NCBI GenBank assembly: GCA_002391545.1
Contig: DGFF01000047.1
Location: 9,706 to 15,026 of the forward strand
From: Candidatus Fermentithermobacillaceae bacterium UBA3907
GTDB taxonomy: Bacteria > Bacillota > Sulfobacillia > Fermentithermobacillales > Fermentithermobacillaceae
DNA: 5,321 bases
Reading direction: 5' to 3'
Positions 5,201 through 5,321 of this stretch are shown here, piece by piece. A program made the translations under genes and the position numbers. Every line of letters starts with the position of its first letter. Positions within the stretch are counted from its first letter, which is position 1. The notes under the pieces were generated by a model. That model was not told the DNA's origin, searched no databases, and was given only the letters and a program-made list of their open reading frames with translations.

Positions 5201-5321
5201 CAAGCCGGCTGAACCCCATAAGAAACTCGATGATAAAATCGCACCCTAAACCATCCGTGCGCCCCAGGCCCATCTAGCCTCGTCCATCCTATATCCTACG
5301 CGATCCCTACTCGCCCTTTTG

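Larger units (their letters stand above)
5038..5321. other. right flank, no supported gene
   Basis: These 284 bases upstream of the M29-like gene contain no convincing gene. A minus-strand frame from 5170 overlaps the M29-like start, lacks a ribosome binding site and is not recognisable; a 28-codon minus frame near 5269-5183 ends inside the decamer array. I see no promoter with both good -35 and -10 boxes facing the M29-like gene, although one must lie here or beyond the window if the operon is transcribed from its own start. The region holds two tandem repeats (5057-5078 and 5141-5200). Confidence 0.45.

Noticed and set aside
5231..5239. TGATAAAAT as a plus-strand -10 element.
   Set aside because: No matching -35 box and no gene downstream in the remaining 80 bases.

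Overview
The window carries four intact genes in two blocks that converge near position 2800. Strong AGGAGG-type ribosome binding sites, two TTG starts (murJ and the M29-like gene) and moderately AT-rich DNA suggest a Gram-positive-type bacterium, most likely an anaerobic member of the Bacillota. That placement is an inference from style, not from a marker gene.

The left block, on the plus strand, is cell-wall related. A membrane-anchored VanX/DdpX-type D-Ala-D-Ala dipeptidase (257-1093) is followed by the lipid II flippase MurJ (1201-2766). murJ has its own extended -10 promoter in the 107-base gap.

The right block, on the minus strand, looks like a two-gene peptidase operon. A shortened M29/AmpS-like metallo-aminopeptidase (5037-4135) lies upstream of a C69/secernin-type N-terminal-nucleophile dipeptidase (4094-2853).

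The most unusual content is a small interspersed palindromic repeat of about 29 bases, with core GGACGGTTCTCATGCTTC. It occurs as four units at three loci: one inside the start of the dipeptidase gene (275-303), an inverted pair between dipeptidase and murJ (1093-1158), and one across the end of the aminopeptidase gene (4116-4144). This has the architecture of REP/REPIN elements. Every locus touches a coding sequence: one unit is translated, one begins on a stop-codon base, and one supplies a stop codon. No transposase that could move the repeat lies in the window.

The outer flanks (1-256 and 5038-5321) hold no convincing gene. They contain several short tandem duplications, the clearest being a run of 10-base repeats at 5141-5200. 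No RNA gene, CRISPR array, complete insertion sequence or clear intrinsic terminator was found.
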